Positions 10,063 to 23,080 of a stretch of 64,000 bases of DNA are shown here, in pieces. Each line of letters begins with the position of its first letter. The first letter of the stretch is position 1. The stretch spans positions 127,001-191,000 of the forward strand of contig CAJNDS010002635.1 of NCBI GenBank assembly GCA_905221605.1. The letters are read 5' to 3'. A program made the position numbers and the translations under genes. The notes below the pieces were generated by a model. The model saw only the letters and a program-made list of their open reading frames with translations. It did not search any database and had not been told where the DNA came from. The stretch comes from Symbiodinium natans (taxonomy: Eukaryota > Sar > Dinophyceae > Suessiales > Symbiodiniaceae).

Positions 10063-12397
10063 GCTAGCAACAGAATATGAAAGATGTGCTGAAGATCCCT
10101 TCAATTATTAAACCTGCTGCTCTTGATACGATTTGCGCTTCGACTGCGAGAGATTGCCCTCCCAACCCCCCGAGTCCCCTCGAGTCCTGCCTCGGAGTTG
10201 TCGGAGAAGCATCTCTCAGGTCAGCCGGCGGCAGGTGTCCGGCATACTCTTTCCATGATTCAACCAGCCCGGGGCTGGCATGAAGGAGGGCAAAACCGAA
10301 TCATACAGGACCCACAAACCTTCCGAGTTTTGCTAGAGGTGGCATGGCGACGGCGGCACCCATTTTCGGAAGGCCCTAGAGGACTCGTGTGCCACCTGGC
10401 CCGGCGGGATAGGGACACCCAGCTCACACCAGCTGGCACACAGCACCGGATCTCTGCTTCATGAGGGGGGGGGGGGGAAGGTAAGCCGAATGCACCCAAA
10501 AGGGCTTCTTGAAGCTCAAAGCTTCAACGCGCCCCAGCAGTGGAGTGTCAACAGGCTCGAGCCTTGCCGCGCATCTGGGAGGATGAGTCGCTGTCACTCC
10601 GATGACACTGAGATGCCTGCACCTCTTGCAGTGGCTAACACTTCCGGGGTCGATGTCCTTTCAAGAATGCAATACTACCCTAAGCCAGTCCGAGATCAGC
10701 GGCAACCCACATATCCCACACGTCACACGTGGACATTCAGTTCGCTACCAGGAAAGGCTTTCCGAGGGCCTCAGCGGTGAGCTGTCATCACAGGGCCGGC
10801 GCCGTGGTATGGGCCTTTTCATGCTTCGAAGCCCAGACATACGGTGCGCCCGGCAGACAAGGCTGGAGAACTGCATTCCTCTTGTGACTCTTGTGCTTGT
10901 TTTAGCTCGCTAGCACAAAACATCAATCTTCCACAGAGGGAACACTCCTCGGACCCACTCTGCTCTTCTAACTCGCGTGCAAGATCTGACCCCCCAACTT
11001 GGCACGGTTGTCTTTGTCACAGCAACACCAGATTTTGGGGGGGCCCCCAAGGCTCACTATGAAGCTGGGCTGGACATCACAAGGCTGATCCAGAAATCAA
11101 GACATGCCATCCGTTGTCGCAAGCCGAGGTGTTGAGCTCCTGCCTCTGCTGTCTCCGAATACGGACACAGCCCTCCCATCTCTCAAAGGCATTTGGCAAG
11201 CTTGCACAATGTTGCTGCCCAAATGACTTTCAAAGACCGCCTGAGGACTCGCGACGTGCAAGCCTCGCCGTCAAGAGCCGATGGGCCTGCTTGCGAGGTC
11301 ATGGCGCCATAGTGCCTCGGCAGAACGGCGCAGGACCAGGAAGTTAGGTGAGGTCAAACCCTTGAACGGCGCCCTCTAGCTAGTTGCACACAGCTTCGTG
11401 GCTTACAGATGCTTCAGCGAAGGTGCTGCTTGCCTTGCAGAGGCTTCTGCAACCCGCTGATGCCCTGACTGCTTCTGCACCGCATTGCCTGGGCTCCTCT
11501 ACAAGGACACAAAACTGACCTTGCCGTAGTTGCCACAGAACCTACCAATATGGGGTCCTTCTAAAGGTCACGCAATAGGAAAGGGTTACCCGCGCATAGG
11601 CTGTATAAGAGGAAGCAGTGGAATCAGCCATGTGCCGTTCCGATGTTCTGCAGAAATTGGCCCCTGTTTGATAGGGCCTTGAGCACTTAGGCTAAGCTGA
11701 CTTCATGCTGCATGTGATCACTGTGGCGAACGACGGAATGGAGGGGGACGATGCATGTTGCAGCGACGGCCTTGTTGGCACTCGCAGCTGGGACGATGCA
11801 TGTTGCAGCACGATAACCGCTGAGATTCAAACGCATCCTTTGCGGCAAAAGCATGAGGGGAGATCTGGGAACAAGGGGCAGGGGCCCAGCAGGTCTTATT
11901 GAGGCTGCAGAGGAAGTAGCTGCACTTGTAGCCAAGTGGGAGGCCAAAGCAGAGTCACAGCCCCCAAAGTTCTTCGCGTTCACTTCGGATACGGTTAAGC
12001 GGCCGAACTCGAAGCGGTGGAAGCCTTCACAGGCCAAGAGGCGGAAGGCTTTGCGTGGCCACTTCGTGGGCTCGTTAAGGGCCCTTGATTTCGTAACAGC
12101 AAGAAGAAGATGTGCTTCAAGGAAGCCATCCAAAAGGCAGAAACCCAGGCCGTGGATTTCAGTGCCTCAAGGGCCCAGGGTTTGCAAGTTAGAGGGCGCG
12201 CCTGGGCACGGAGAAGCCCATCACCGGATGGCGAATAAGGGTCCCCCTATAGAACTCCTCGAATTTTCGGGGGGGGGGGGGGGGGGGGGGCGGCTGCAGA
12301 ATCTGCATACGGGACTTCTGAAAACCTCGGAAGGGCGCGGCAGAGCAAAGGGATGTCCCCGGCCCCTACCTTGGTGTCTCTAAAGAATCGAGCCTAC
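10063..12397. other. gene-poor stretch, no recognised gene
   Basis: Only unrecognised ORFs of 65-176 codons, many overlapping on both strands. The longest, 11853-12383 (+, Lys/Arg-rich in its middle), runs into a 22-nt G-run and has an antisense partner open over the same bases. I cannot call any of them real. No arrays. Confidence 0.5.
12269..12290. repeat. G22 homopolymer
   Basis: Uninterrupted run of 22 G. Confidence 0.95.
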
Positions 12398-12460
12398 CAG
12401 CAGGGGCTATCCCTATAAAGGGCCCTCCTAAGGGGTTATAGGGTATAAGAGCCATTGTAG
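12398..12460. mobile_element. F3 short element (deleted copy)
   Basis: CCAGCAGGGGCTAT start, CCCTATAAAGGGCC core, GGTATAAGAGCC end. The middle is shortened relative to other F3 copies. Confidence 0.6.
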
Positions 12461-12601
12461 GTAGGACGAGCCGCCCCTCTCATGGTGAAGCCCGGAACCT
12501 GCAGACCTTGGCTTGGAGGTCGCCACTCTGCAGCTCAGGTCAGCTTTCTGAAGAGCCGTGGGATGTGGTTTTGGAGAGGATACCACAGGATACCGACTTC
12601 C

Positions 12602-12691
12602 TGCATGGGCTATTCTACACTTATCACCCCGGAAGAAGGCCCACTTAGAGGGTTGCTTAGGGGGGAATCTAAGGCCTAATGGCCCATGCTG
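12602..12691. mobile_element. F3 short inverted-repeat element
   Basis: GCATGGGCTATTCTACAC left arm and CCTAATGGCCCATGC right arm. Confidence 0.65.
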
Positions 12692-13837
12692 ACTTAGGGG
12701 AGTGTTGAAGACGGCTTAGAGGGAGGCCCTGGAAGACCTGAAGCGTTGGGCAGAGGATGTTGGTTTGCGCGGTGCCCATCAACCAAGGAGCCGCATCACT
12801 CGGAAAGCGCGTGCGCTCCGCCTTTCGGAGAGCTTCGAATCGAAGTTACCCTCAGCTCACAGTCAAGAAATCCTCTTTGGTGCACTTTAACCACCTGCGC
12901 TTGCTGTCCCAGCCTTCCCAACGCAGGCATCTCCTGAGGTCTGACGTGCCTTTGTTTTGAGAAAGGGCGGATATGGGCTGAAAAAGCCGTGAAACGTCCC
13001 TGGAACCTGGTGCGAGATGGGGCGAGGTCGTGGTGGAAGTGTGGGGAAGTGGGTCTCTGATGAGAATCTTCTGGGGAAAGTGAGAGGTGACCAGCGCCAG
13101 GTCGTCCGTCAGGTCAGCCCCTCTCTCTTGGCCTGGGAGATGCCGGAGGTGCAGCCTCTGTTTTAACTCGTTTTCCGGGCTGCGCCTTGATACAACTGAA
13201 GCACGCCTAGGACCTCTGGATCCGGTAGCAATCGGGCTGACCAGGTAGCTGCACAAGGAGTGGTGGGTCTCGCTGGACATGTGCTTTCTTAAGGGCACTG
13301 TTGCCGGAGTCGCTTCAATGCGCTGAAGGCCATACTTTGCACCCATCTTTAACAATGGGAAAGGTTGGGGGCAACAAGAGGGATCTGCAGGAGAGCAGTG
13401 TCAGTGCTGCTTTCGGCCTTCAATCTGCTGTAGGGCCTGTGCCCCTGATCAAGGCAATGATCGGCAAAGCCACCTGCGCGGTGTTTGTTGGCTCTGTCGG
13501 CTGTGGGCTGGCCTTCGGAGCCCTTACAGCAGGCAAGGGCGTTAGGAGAGAAACGACCGAGGCACCTCTCCAACAGCCGAGCCCCTCCCCCAAGAGGCCC
13601 GCAAAAATCGGAACTACACAGACTCGGGATGCGCTGAGTGTGTAGGGGCAATCATATGATGGGCGTGTCAATTTGAGAAGCCCTTGAAGGCACCGGGAGC
13701 TCGCGCACGCGCCCGAACACGCCCCTCCGGCACGCTGGTGACTTTGAGGAAACGGTGCTGCTGCATGAGATGCGCAGGGGCACACACCCGGAAGAAACGG
13801 AGGCCGTCACAGCTGGTGTGTAGCACAGATGGGCTCC
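12692..13837. other. no recognised gene
   Basis: ORFs of 100-167 codons are open on both strands (e.g. 12852-13355 minus), with no domain or motif I recognise and mutual overlap. No repeats seen. Confidence 0.4.
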
Positions 13838-13935
13838 CAGCATGGGCTAGTATACCCTACAACCCCCTTAAAGAGGCCCTTGATAGGGTTGCTTATGGGG
13901 ATTCTAGGGCCTAATAGTCTAATAGCCTATCCTGG
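13838..13935. mobile_element. F3 short inverted-repeat element
   Basis: One of the best F3 copies: CCAGCATGGGCTA start, TAGCCTATCCTGG end, CCTTGATAGGGTTG core. Confidence 0.8.
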
Positions 13936-14564
13936 TCAGGGATGGGCATGCAAGCACAGCATGTCACGGGAGGTGCCAGGAGAGCAGGTGCTGCGAAGCA
14001 AGAGCCTGCACGTCAGACACGTGGTAGCTTAATGGCTTTTGCTCAGACCTACAGAAAAGGCAGGAGAACGGCCGATGGCAGAGGGAATATGCAGATGGAC
14101 AACTGTGTCCAGCTGCGCCGTCATACGCTCACTGCGCCGGGCCAACTGATGCCAAGACCGTTGGTTGGTCCATCGGGCCATTGAGAGGCCCCCTCCAGCA
14201 TGTAGAGCAGAGGCAAGTCCTCACCTAGAACTGTGCCGGAGCATGCGGAGCTGAAGGGCATTGGGATTGCATCTTCATCAGCCTCCAGCACCATTACTGC
14301 CGCGACTTCACTAGGGACATGGTCAAGGGATTCTACTTGCTGCTGCACCGGGCGCCTGGGCAGCGCTCAGGAAAAGAAGCTGCGAGCAGCTGGAAGATCT
14401 TGGCTAAGCTGGGTCTTGCGAGCCGAGCTCTCCAAACCGGCGCTTCTATGACAGGTCCTTTCGAACCTTGTGCATCAACTTCTGGCAAGAGAGATTGTGC
14501 CCGTGTTGAGCCTCCGTGGCTTAAACTGGTCAGGCCGAACTGCAAGCTGCTCAGATGAACGTGT
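13936..14564. other. no recognised gene
   Basis: Short overlapping ORFs on both strands without recognisable motifs. Ends at the duplicated block. Confidence 0.4.
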
Positions 14565-14893
14565 GAAGCTTCCGGAGCTGCGGGACATGCGGTAGGAACT
14601 GCAATGTATCCACACGGGAGGCAAACTGGTCTGCAGCCTGCGCACAACTCGGGCGTTCGCAACACGATGCTCAGGCAATCTGTGCAAGGCGAGTGCTGGA
14701 GGAATACTGGAGCCAATGTGGAGCAAGGGGTCTGCAGAGGCATGCTGTGTCGGTCATGGACAGCTGGCAGTGGAGCACTTGCACATGCTGCCCATAAGAA
14801 GCTTTCTGAGCCTTAGTCTGTTCGACGCTGTTCCGCTCTACTTCAAGCAGACACATATGCTTTGATGTGGCGTCTCTTCTCAGGCCTTCGGGC
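14565..14893. repeat. 329-bp duplicated block, copy 1
   Basis: Matches 15556-15884 at a constant offset of 991 bp with scattered substitutions. Weaker similarity continues downstream (about 14949-15060 against 15903-15993), so the original duplication was longer. One plus frame is open in copy 2 but has a TAG in copy 1. Confidence 0.85.
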
Positions 14894-15555
14894 TCGGACC
14901 GCAGTGACGCTGGCCGAGGGGACCATGGGAAGCGCTGGTAGGAACTCAGGGTTTTCGGCTTTGCTGAGTGTCCTCAAAAAGCAGCCGGGCCCAAACCCGT
15001 GAGGCCACGACTTAGCTTACCACGAAGCAGCCCATGACATGGTTGCCTAGCACGGGATAGCAGAGGGGGCGTCGCAGGCACGCGTTGTCACAGCACCGTT
15101 GACACATACCCCTTGTCGCAGCCTCTTGCTTCAGACCCTTTGTCGTGGATTGGGGGGACAGTGGCTTGAAGCTCTGCAACAGAAGTTTGGCGCAACCGGG
15201 CTTGTTGCAAGCAGAACGGTTTGATAGAGCCCCCCTTGTCACCAAAAAATGGCCGCCCGCACCTGCTACAAGCAACTCACCCCGACCCTGGCATGGGCGA
15301 GCGCAGTCTGGCGGGTGATTTTCGAGGCCGCCCATGGCCAGTGCGGATCCCTTTGGCACGGATTGCTCTGTGTCAGCTTGTCAAACACAAATTTGTCTGC
15401 AGTAGGAAAGCAGACTCATGAATGGAGTTGCGAAGCAACCGAGCGCATGCTAGCTGGCCTGCAACGTAGGGCCGAGCTGCAAATTGCTGAGAGCAACGTG
15501 CGCTTGGGTGGCACCACTATAGAGGCAACAGAAGGTTATTTGCAAGAGTGTGAAT
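14894..15555. other. spacer between duplicate copies
   Basis: Partly duplicated downstream (see the 329-bp blocks). No recognised gene. Confidence 0.4.
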
Positions 15556-15884
15556 GAAGCTTCCGAAGCTGCAGGACATGCGGGAGGAACTGCAATGTAT
15601 CCACACAGGATGCCAACTGGTCTGCGGCCTGTGCACACATCGGGCGTTGGCAACACGATGCTCAGGCAATCTGTGCAAGGCGAGTGCTGGAGGAATACTG
15701 GAGCCAATGTGGAGCAAGGGGTCTGCAGAGGCATGCTGTGTCGGTCATGGACAGCTGGCAGTGGAGCACTTGCACATGCCGCCCATAAGAAGCTTTCTGA
15801 GCCTTAGTCTGTTCGACGCTGTTCCGCTCTACTTCAAGCAGACACATATGCTTTGATGTGGCGTCTCTTCTCAGGCCTTCGGGC
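15556..15884. repeat. 329-bp duplicated block, copy 2
   Basis: Second copy of 14565-14893. Differences fall at all three codon positions of the open frame, giving no sign of coding constraint. Confidence 0.85.
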
Positions 15885-16164
15885 CCTGGGCCGGTAGGCT
15901 TTCAGGTTTTTTGCTTTGCCGAGAGAAAACGCAGTAGGGCCCAAACCTGTGAGGCCATGACTTGGCTTAGCACGAAACAGACACAGTTGCCTAGCGCGGC
16001 TGCCTAGCACAGTTGCGTAGCTTGGGAGAAGCACGCCTGCCTGGCACGGGATAGCACGGGGACCTCGCAGGCAAACTGACCGTGGTCGTGACTCGGAGAT
16101 TGGACAAAAGCACATGGTAGGAACTGGGACTGGGAACGCTTTGACAGCAGAATCTGCAGGGTCA

Positions 16165-16202
16165 GGGTTTAGGGTTTGAGGTGTAGGGTTTAGGGTTTAG
16201 GG
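16165..16202. repeat. short degenerate TTTAGGG array
   Basis: About five units, one altered (GAGGTGTAGGG). Confidence 0.75.
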
Positions 16203-19194
16203 TGGTGGATCCGAACTTGAACCTCCGATGTCCAGATGAGGGACGGCGAACCGAACCTAGCCGACGTCGTCGAAACAGCCTTCATCCAACGCTCCGCTAG
16301 CTCTCCCAGCTGCTGCTTTTCTCCATCGGTATCATAGGCCCACATAGATGCCCAACCCTGCCTGCGCTAGGCCTGGGAGCCAAAGCGACCGTTAAGTTTT
16401 CTTACGCGGAGTTTGAAGCCGCAGGTGTCGGGTGAAGGGTCAGCGTGTTGGGGCAGCCTTGGGTAGCTTGGGACTTGTGCTCGTGTTGGGCTTCAGGTCT
16501 GGACGCGCCTGACTTTCCTAGCGGACAGGCCCAGGCTCCCAGCACTTGCTGGGATTGAGGACCTCGGTTTCAGGAGACAGCTACGCGCGCCTTGCGCAGC
16601 CACAGGGCCACAGGGCAGCAGTGATCTGCCTACTCCTGCCAACTTTGCCAATCCAGCATGGGCTGTTAACCCTTAGAATCCCCCTAACCCGCCCTATAAA
16701 GGGTCCGTTTAAGGGATCCTAGGGTAAAAGAGCCCATGTAGGAACCTCCAGATGCATCCCGACACCCCGGTGTGCCTGCTCATAGACTTGCGGCCAAGGA
16801 CCCACGCATCCTGGGGCAAAGGATGTTGACCCCGCCCGGGTGTCCAAACTCGCGACGCTGCATGACACGACGGGCCGAGACCGAGGCTCCCGGTAACGCG
16901 CAGTGGCGACCCATTCGGGAATAGCCTCCCGCAGTGGCTCCCCTCGCCCTTGTCCCCGCTATCCATTCATAAGTACATGCTTGGGAATGGTCTCAGCAGC
17001 CATGGAGTTTTGGAACATAAGCCCAAAGGCAAAGAGGACACCTTGGAATGCCCGGCGGCTTGTTTCTGAGTGAGCGCCAACAGGGGCTCTGGAATCATCA
17101 GGCAACTCTTAGGAACTGTCAGAGCATTCTCAGAGAAACAGCTCCAAACAGTCGGGAACTGTCCCGAAGCGTCGGAACTATTTTCACGTGACTAGCTACT
17201 ATAGGCTTCAAAGCTCGAAGGACCGAAAACGGGTCTTGAGAGAAATGGCACAGTTCTTGAGACCAGGAACCTCAAGGACAGACACCCGCAGTTTAAGAGA
17301 CCACCGGGTACTCTGAAGAGGACACCTGCTACTCTGGCACGCAGCGGGTCATTTGTGCTCTGCCACTCTGCGGTATACTGGCCGCAAACAGGTCATGGCC
17401 AGTTGGAGCAAGTCGTCTTTGTTGCTGCACCCGAAACCCTAAACCCTAAACCCTAAATGGAAGCTCATGGTCGTGGCAAAGGCTGCAAGGGCAACAGACG
17501 GAGTCGCTGTAGACTCGCTCGAGACAGTACCGAGCCAAGGGTAACTCCCCCAAAGTGGCGTGTCGTGCTTTGCCGCCGTGTGGACACAATGCCTCATCGT
17601 CTGCCGTGTCCGTGGGTCCTGTGCAAGGCATCCTGCCAGGACCCAAGTAGACAGGTTTCCGTTTGAACGCAGAAGGAACCGCTTCACAAAGAGGCGCGCA
17701 AGAAACTGGCAGGACGGAGACTGGCGAGTCACTGGCGAGACTCCTGAAGTATTCTGGGCTCTTGACATCGCTTCGCATAGATTGCGTAGATGGAAAGAAC
17801 GAGGAGGCAAGAAGGCACGCGGGCACCCACAGCCCTTGTCAGCCAAAGCAGCAGAAACAAGGACGAAGTGTCAGAAGCCTCGGGAGGTTTCTTCTGAGGG
17901 TAAGATGTGTCGGCTCAGAGCCGAAAGCTTCGAAGGCTTATGAGTCAGTCGCTCAGAGCTCAGAGCGCACAATCTGTTTCCCTCTCTGCCTCGCAGTGAG
18001 AGCTCCAAGTCTCAGTCTCTTGAGTGTCTTTAGTGCCCTTAAGAGCTGGAGAAGCAGCCGGGAGTGCAAGCCTAGTGCTGGGAGTTTTCGGGCTTCGGAG
18101 CCTTCAGAGAGGCTCCCTTGGGAACTAAAGATCTGCAGGGCTCAGAATGTCGGAGGCGAGAGTCGCCTAGGCTAGAGGTGTATAGGAACTAGGGTTTTAG
18201 GGTTTAGGGTTTAGGGTTTAGGGTTTAGGGGGACTATGAGGTAGTCCACTCCGCTTTCTTTTCGTTGACCTCGCAGCTGCATGTGCTCATGCCCTTCAGG
18301 CGCCGAGATGTCAAGATGCCAAGGGCCCTTCGGTTGCGGGCACGGTGCTGGAGAGCTCGAGGTCTTGCAGTGCGTGCAGATCAGGGTGTACAGAACTGAG
18401 AGATCTGAGAGAGCCTAAGCGCCAGCAGCGCAGAGCGTAGTTTCAGAAGTGGCTGCGCCCGCCTGATTCTCGTGGGACCTGTCGGCCGCAAAGCGCACGC
18501 AACATGGGCTGAGCTGGGACAGGCTGGCCAGTGCGCTCCAAACGCTGCTGACATCAATTATTTTGGCCCAGGCGCCCTGCAAGTACTGGGCTTCATGACA
18601 GGCGGCTTCGGCTTTGGGAGTGGAGGAGCATCAGCAAGGGTCAGCTGCGGAATCATGCCACGGATATCATGGGCTGATTGGCTCGAAGTGGGCTGAAGCT
18701 CTAGACCAGCAGGTCTGGCACGGAGGTGGCCGAGCAGGTTCTCATGAAGTTCTGAATCACCGTTTCATGTCCGAGAGCAACTCTTGCAAAGTTGCACCGG
18801 TCGACGCAGTCACCGAGCCGAGCAACATGTCCTGCCGCATCTGCTGCATGTGCGTGTTCGCTACTTGCTGCGAATTGCTGTCGCTGGGCGGGTGCTCAAA
18901 AGATCCGAGGGAAGCCCAGCTCAATGGAAGCGGCTGCATGGGTTGCATGGGCCGCCTGCGTTCGCGCATGGCGTTGACCTTCGCATGGTGTGGCCGAACT
19001 TCAACTGGCATATGAAGGATGCAGCGAAGGGGATGTCTGCCGAAGGGTTAGAGCTGGTGTCGGGCTCATGGCTACCACAGGGATCCCGCGCACGCTTGGC
19101 AAGCATCGCTTTCGGCAACATCCTTGCTCTCTGAGGGGCCCCAGCAAACAGAGCTGTTGCGCAATGTCCTTGGTCTCTGAGAGGTGCCAGCAAA
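16203..19194. other. gene-poor stretch with small arrays and one F3 element
   Basis: Contains an F3 copy (16653-16742), CCCTAAA at 17435-17457 and TTTAGGG at 18190-18230. ORFs such as 17560-17943 and 17663-18175 (+) overlap each other in different frames and carry no motif I recognise. Confidence 0.4.
16653..16742. mobile_element. F3 short inverted-repeat element
   Basis: CCAGCATGGGCTGTTAACCC start, CCCTATAAAGGG core, AAGAGCCCATGTAGG end. Confidence 0.75.
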
Positions 19195-19284
19195 CCAGGA
19201 AGGGCTGTTATACCCTACAACCCCTTAACAAGGCCCTTTATAGGGTTGACTATGGGGATTCTTGGGCTTAATAGCCCATCCTGG
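19195..19284. mobile_element. F3 short inverted-repeat element
   Basis: CCAGGAAGGGCTGTTATACC start, CCCTTTATAGGGTTG core, AATAGCCCATCCTGG end. Confidence 0.8.
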
Positions 19285-19357
19285 AAGAGCGGAAGCAAGG
19301 AAATCAAGAAGCCCCGGCCAGCAGGTGGCTGAGTAGAGTGGCAGCCTTGGCAGCCTG

Positions 19358-19453
19358 CCAGCTTGGGCTGCTAGGCCTTAAAATCCCCCTAACCAACCCT
19401 ATAAATAGGGCCTTCTTAAGGGGGTTATATGGGGTCTAGTGGCCCCATGTAGG
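19358..19453. mobile_element. F3 element, opposite orientation to its neighbour
   Basis: CCAGCTTGGGCTGCTAGGCC start and GGCCCCATGTAGG end. The core reads AATCCCCCTAACCAACCC, the reverse sense of the copy 75 bp upstream. Confidence 0.75.
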
Positions 19454-20577
19454 TGGGCACAGGCACCTAGCTTCAGATGCTCAGAGGCTGTGCTGCACTT
19501 GGGGGCATCATCCTCAGGAAGAATCATCTTGCAGGTCTTGTGCTCTTAAAGCCCTCTGTGCGCACACAGGCCTTCAAGCTGTCCCTAGCCGAAGCCTAAC
19601 ACCTCCACCTCAAAGCCACAAATGGCCCAGGCCACCAGGAAATTGGCAGGGCCGTTGGAATCTTCCAGCGCTCGGACACGAGGGATCATGAGGTATCACT
19701 GATGGACACGGGCATCCCTCGAGCTGGCAAATGTTTGAGTGCTTGGTTGTCTGCCGCGGGCCATGACGTGCCACTGGCGGGATTCCTCAGGGTGCCTGCC
19801 TTGCGAGCACGGCACGTCATCCGAGGCTTGAGGCCTTTGAAGCATCAATCATAAAGAGGGATGCTTAAGCCCTTAGTCTTAGGGGAATATAGGGCCCTTG
19901 CACTCCTTCCTTCCACCCCTTGGGGTGCCTTATCAAGCTGAGGGCAGAGTCGGAGCGAAAGCCCCGACTTCCAGGTGTCTTGCGGTGGCCTCGAGCTATC
20001 ACAGAACTTGAAGCCCAACACCTGAGCCAGACAGCCCAATGGGTTTAGGGTTTAGGGTTTATAGGGTTTATAGGGGTTTAGCCTGCACATGTCCCTGCCT
20101 TTAGCCCTCGGCCTCCCAGAACACGCTCTGAGTTCTTCGCGTGTACAACACAAGAAGAGAGCGTGCTTCGACCAGTTGCAGCTGAAGTGGCGCGGCCCTT
20201 GGTGAACGCGGATGTCCGGCCCTATTTCTGCCAGGCTCCTCACCGTACGCCTGCAATAGCTACCTGGGCAGGAAAAGACTAGTCTTTATCTCTACTCCCC
20301 TTAGCACCCTAAGCAAAGCATTATGTTTAATTCTACATCCCCTTATACGTGTTATCCGAACAACACCCAGCAATTGAGTGAGTTGTGGGTAGGGGGGGGG
20401 GGGTGCAGGTGAACAAAGGCCTATCGTTCCATTCTACGATCCCAGGTCAATGCCAAACGTACTATGTGCCAGATACAGATGCTTTCCAAAATAGGGATAC
20501 CCTTTTGTTGGGGCTCCTACAATAAGGGTGATTCTTCTGGGCCGCGGGAAACAAGATGGTAGGTTACCCGAAGCCGA
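19454..20577. other. no recognised gene
   Basis: Contains a short degenerate TTTAGGG array at 20040-20080 and a G-run at 20392-20403. Otherwise unassigned. Confidence 0.4.
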
Positions 20578-20696
20578 ACCCTACCCTAAACCTAAACCCT
20601 AAACCCTAAACCCTAACACCCTAAAACCCTAAAACCCTAAACCCTAAAACCCTAAACCCTAAACCCTAAACCCTAAACCCTAAACCCCAAACCCTA
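20578..20696. repeat. CCCTAAA array with CCCTAAAA variants
   Basis: About seventeen units, several with one extra A. Confidence 0.9.
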
Positions 20697-20818
20697 TCCT
20701 GATGCCCTGGGCTGACCTTCAGCCACAGCAAGAGCGCCATGGAAGCCAGGGGCGGGCCGATGAAAATGGCAGCCTCAGTGCAGGACTTTCTGCTTGACGC
20801 CAGGATGGGCTATATTCA

Positions 20819-20892
20819 CCCTAAACCCGAAACCCTAAACCCTAAACCCTAAACCCTAAACCCTAAACCCTAAACCCTAAACCCTAAACCCT
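20819..20892. repeat. (CCCTAAA)10 array
   Basis: First unit altered (CCCGAAA), the rest perfect. Confidence 0.95.
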
Positions 20893-21094
20893 CTTAAAGG
20901 GCCCTTTTCAGGGATAAGGTACATGAGACCATGCTGACTGATAGGTTGGGGGAAGCTCCGGCTCTTTTGGTTCGCTGTGGGTTGCAGACTTGTGGTTTGA
21001 GCCGCAAGTTAGAATCCACAGGTTTGTACCATAAAACAATCTTTACTCTTGGCGCCCCCCAGAACGAACACCCAACACATATTATTCCAAAAAC

Positions 21095-21145
21095 ACTAAA
21101 CCCTAAACCCTAAACCCTAAACCCTAAACCCTAAACCCTAAACCT
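21095..21145. repeat. (CCCTAAA)7 array
   Basis: Seven units at the end of a unique spacer. Confidence 0.95.
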
Positions 21146-21304
21146 AGACTCTGAACTCCCCCATATTCACAAGGAGCCCTACTCCAACAAGACAGATCCT
21201 GCGGCCCATGGTGAACCCTCAGAGCCGTTGAGTTGGGAGTCAAGGCACCACTTAGAGCTATGGTGAAACACTGCTTGTCAGACTTATGAATATGTTTATA
21301 GCTT

Positions 21305-21495
21305 ATGTGTGTGTTTGTATGTGCATATATATATATATATGCATGTACATGTATATGCATGTATGTATATATATATATATACATATGTGTATATGTGTAT
21401 GTGAGATAGCCTATGGTATATGATTATATGATGTGAAGAGCAACATGTATACTGAACATTTTATCATCTACAACATATATATATATATACATAGG
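21305..21495. repeat. TA/TG/CATG microsatellite cluster
   Basis: Alternating purine-pyrimidine tracts (TATA, TGTA, CATG) at 21305-21405 and 21474-21495. Confidence 0.9.
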
Positions 21496-21766
21496 TATAC
21501 TGTGCGTGGTACATCTTCGGAGCCAGAACTCGAAGCTGCCAGTGCAGTACCGGGCGCTTTAGTGCCAGGCGCGCCGCGCGAGCTCAGCGACGCTTGTTCA
21601 GACACCTCGCCGCCAGAATCGAAGCCGAACTGCCAAATATGATTCAATTCCTACCGGGAAGGCAAACCCTAAACCCGAAACCCCCCCCCTAAATCCTACA
21701 CCCTGAAGTCCAAGGGGGTGGGTTGCGCGACCTTCGCCGCAAAGCCGGTCGACGATCTGTCTTAGG

Positions 21767-21830
21767 CCATGGGCCTTGTCCCCATAATCAACCCTAATAA
21801 GGGATTGCAAGGTATAATGGCCCATCCTGG
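21767..21830. mobile_element. F3 short element
   Basis: CCATGGGCCTTGTCCCCATAATCAACCC-type left arm shortened; GGTATAATGGCCCATCCTGG right end intact. Confidence 0.7.
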
Positions 21831-23080
21831 AAGTATGCCGACATCACAACTGCATCCTTCTGACTGCAAGTTTGGCAAGTTCTGGCTTGAAGTGTGCCAG
21901 GCCAGAATGAATGGCCTGTTTTGGGGGGGTTCAGACCGTAACTTTTCAGCTCTTGGACTGAACCTCAAGCTCGAAAAGAAAGAAGCTCGATGTTGCTGAG
22001 TCCGCTTGAAGCCGAGGCCCTGGCCCTTATAAGCGCAGCCCGGGCAAAGGCAAACCGAGGCGTGGCGGATCGCAGCGGTGTAGCGCGCGCATGGATGGCT
22101 TCCGGCGCAAGTGCCTTCGACCTGGCCCAGATTGGGGGGGTCAGGCTTCGGATTTGCCACCACCGGCTCTGAAAACGGATTCGGAGGGGTCTTGGAGAAG
22201 CACGCTTCCAGGTGGCCAACAGGTTCCAGCCGAGTTGCCCCCCTACTTTAAGGCCTTAGCTCTTGGAAGACCAGAGTCTTGGCAAGATGATATATGCGAT
22301 GTTCGTATGGGCCCCAAGACTTATGTCCATGGTCCTGCTTCTCTGGGATGGCATTAGAAACCCTCTGAAAATATTCCAAAGATGATCCATTTAAACCCAA
22401 GACAAGGGGAAAACCAAAAAAATAACCAAGGGCCAACCGAGTCGTAACAGGAAGAGAAGTGGAGGCTTCCGAAAATTGAGGGGAAATCCGTCATAAGGAC
22501 TGTGCAGGTGTGGGCGTATATAAAGAGGTCCCCCCCCCCCCCGTAACTTCGGGAAACCCCCTCAGGTCTCTGAGGCTCCTGCCCACCAGTGAGTCTGGCG
22601 GCCGAGAGAAAAACGATGTCCAGGCTCTCTGTGAACCTCTAGCTTCTAGGATGCTGAATTACTCTGTTGGTTAGTAGGGACTGGGGGAATGAGGTACCTG
22701 GTATAATCCCTTGCTCATTCATTGCTAACCAGCAGTTAGCTCAAGGGAGGGGGGGCGTCAAGGGGGGTATGCAACCCAAGGTTCCCTAACACTCCCCACC
22801 TACTCCCTATGGCTGCCTAAGCCGCCTAAGGTCCCTAGGTACACACTCCCCCTTGACCCCGCTCCCTTCAGAACCCTGCGTATAATGCAGCTCTTAACCT
22901 TGTACCCTGAAGCCTTGTAAACCTTGGGGCCTATAAAGCCGGGGGGTCCCAAAAGGGTGTGACCAAGAGCTCGCGAACGGTTCAAGGGGTGGCGCTCCTT
23001 CAGGACCTTGCGGTGTCAAAACCTAAATAATGGGTCTGCGAAACTGATACTCACAGCCAGCCTCGTATGCCAGAAGCATC
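21831..23080. other. no recognised gene
   Basis: Unassigned sequence. A direct repeat of a different kind is not evident, and the ORFs (up to 133 codons, minus strand) are unrecognised. A short CCCTAAA array follows at 23081-23105. Confidence 0.35.

Noticed and set aside
14333-15734. Two similar minus-strand ORFs starting MPLQTPCSTLAPVFLQ
   Set aside because: Their likeness follows from the 329-bp duplication; substitutions fall at all codon positions and the frames diverge outside the block.
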